Assembly: GCA_002690755.1 (NCBI GenBank)
Contig: NZFT01000029.1
Span: forward strand, 15,523 to 22,793
Length of the DNA stretch: 7,271 nt
Source: Phycisphaerae bacterium
GTDB lineage: Bacteria > Planctomycetota > Phycisphaerae > Phycisphaerales > SM1A02
Direction: 5' to 3'
Below are positions 7,008 to 7,271 of the stretch, one piece after another. The position numbers were made by a program, and so were the translations under genes. Below the pieces are notes generated by a model. That model was not told the origin of the DNA. It searched no databases and was given only the letters and a program-made list of their open reading frames with translations. Positions within the stretch are counted from its first letter, which is position 1, and the number at the start of each line of letters is the position of its first letter.

Positions 7008-7271
7008 TCAGTCCTCGACGCGGCTCTTCACGTTGTCCAGGACGTTCATGAAGTTGATGTAGGCGTCGTACGGACTGTCGTAGGGACTGAAGTACTTGTG
7101 GACGTCCCCGTCCGACCAGAACTTGGTGCACATGTAGTAGAGATGATCGCTGGTGGTCAGTTTCCGCCAGTCCTCGAGGACGAAGCGATCACTCTCGTTT
7201 CCCGGTCGCGGGTTGCCGTTTCGTTCGTAGACGGCGTCCCGGATCGAGTAGAGCTCTTCGACGGCGTTGTC
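7008..7271 (-). CDS. C-terminal 87 residues of a glycoside hydrolase family 57 enzyme, 5' end beyond the window
   Basis: The minus strand is open from the right edge (7271) to a TGA at 7008-7010, giving 87 residues. The segment with DWRKLTTSDHLYYMCTKFWS at about residues 31-50, followed by DGDVHKYFSPY-SPYDAYINF and MNVLDNV, matches the conserved C-terminal part of bacterial and archaeal family 57 alpha-amylase-type proteins, recalled as W..L.TSDH.YYMCTK, DGDVH.YF.PY and SPY.A..NYMNVL. These retaining enzymes hydrolyse or rearrange alpha-1,4-glucans such as starch or glycogen, usually in the cytoplasm. The catalytic Glu and Asp lie in the missing N-terminal barrel, so activity and exact substrate cannot be judged. 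The gene converges on the TPR gene and looks unrelated to it in function. Confidence 0.78.
   Translation of the reverse strand, partial: DNAVEELYSIRDAVYERNGNPRPGNESDRFVLEDWRKLTTSDHLYYMCTKFWSDGDVHKYFSPYDSPYDAYINFMNVLDNVKSRVED

Overview
The window is GC-rich bacterial chromosomal DNA with dense genes, short gaps and mostly weak Shine-Dalgarno sites. The substrate-binding protein and the style of the secreted helical-repeat proteins resemble those of Planctomycetota (Phycisphaerae-like). That assignment comes from general family resemblance only; there is no rRNA or marker gene here to fix it.

Layout: the left 3.9 kb is a minus-strand run of three genes. Read in transcription order they are a secreted alpha-helical protein of 340 aa (2917-3939), an OppA-type solute-binding protein of 638 aa (916-2832), and the first 295 codons of a UbiA-type membrane prenyltransferase (1-887, running off the left edge). 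The gaps are 84 and 28 bases, so one transcript is plausible. A 320-base divergent intergenic region follows. The plus strand then carries one large gene (4260-6980) for a secreted TPR protein of about 906 aa with a beta-rich middle and a helical C-terminal part. It converges, across 27 bases holding a small hairpin, on the last 87 codons of a minus-strand glycoside hydrolase family 57 gene (7008-7271) that enters from the right edge.

Three of the five genes carry an N-terminal export or membrane-anchor signal and a fourth is a polytopic membrane protein, so the region mostly serves the cell envelope. The OppA-type protein would capture peptides or other oligomers outside the cytoplasmic membrane, but no permease or ATPase genes are visible beside it. 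The UbiA-type enzyme would move a prenyl group onto an acceptor in the membrane. The two divergent secreted proteins have no assigned function. Family 57 enzymes act on alpha-glucans such as glycogen. No clear pathway links the genes.

No mobile element, CRISPR array, tRNA, rRNA or phage gene was seen. The long open frames opposite the real genes are GC-driven shadows. The least explained items are the divergent pair of secreted helical-repeat proteins with their shared control region, the orphan solute-binding protein without a lipobox, and the atypical first aspartate motif of the UbiA-type protein. I found no convincing evidence for a new defence or mobile system.
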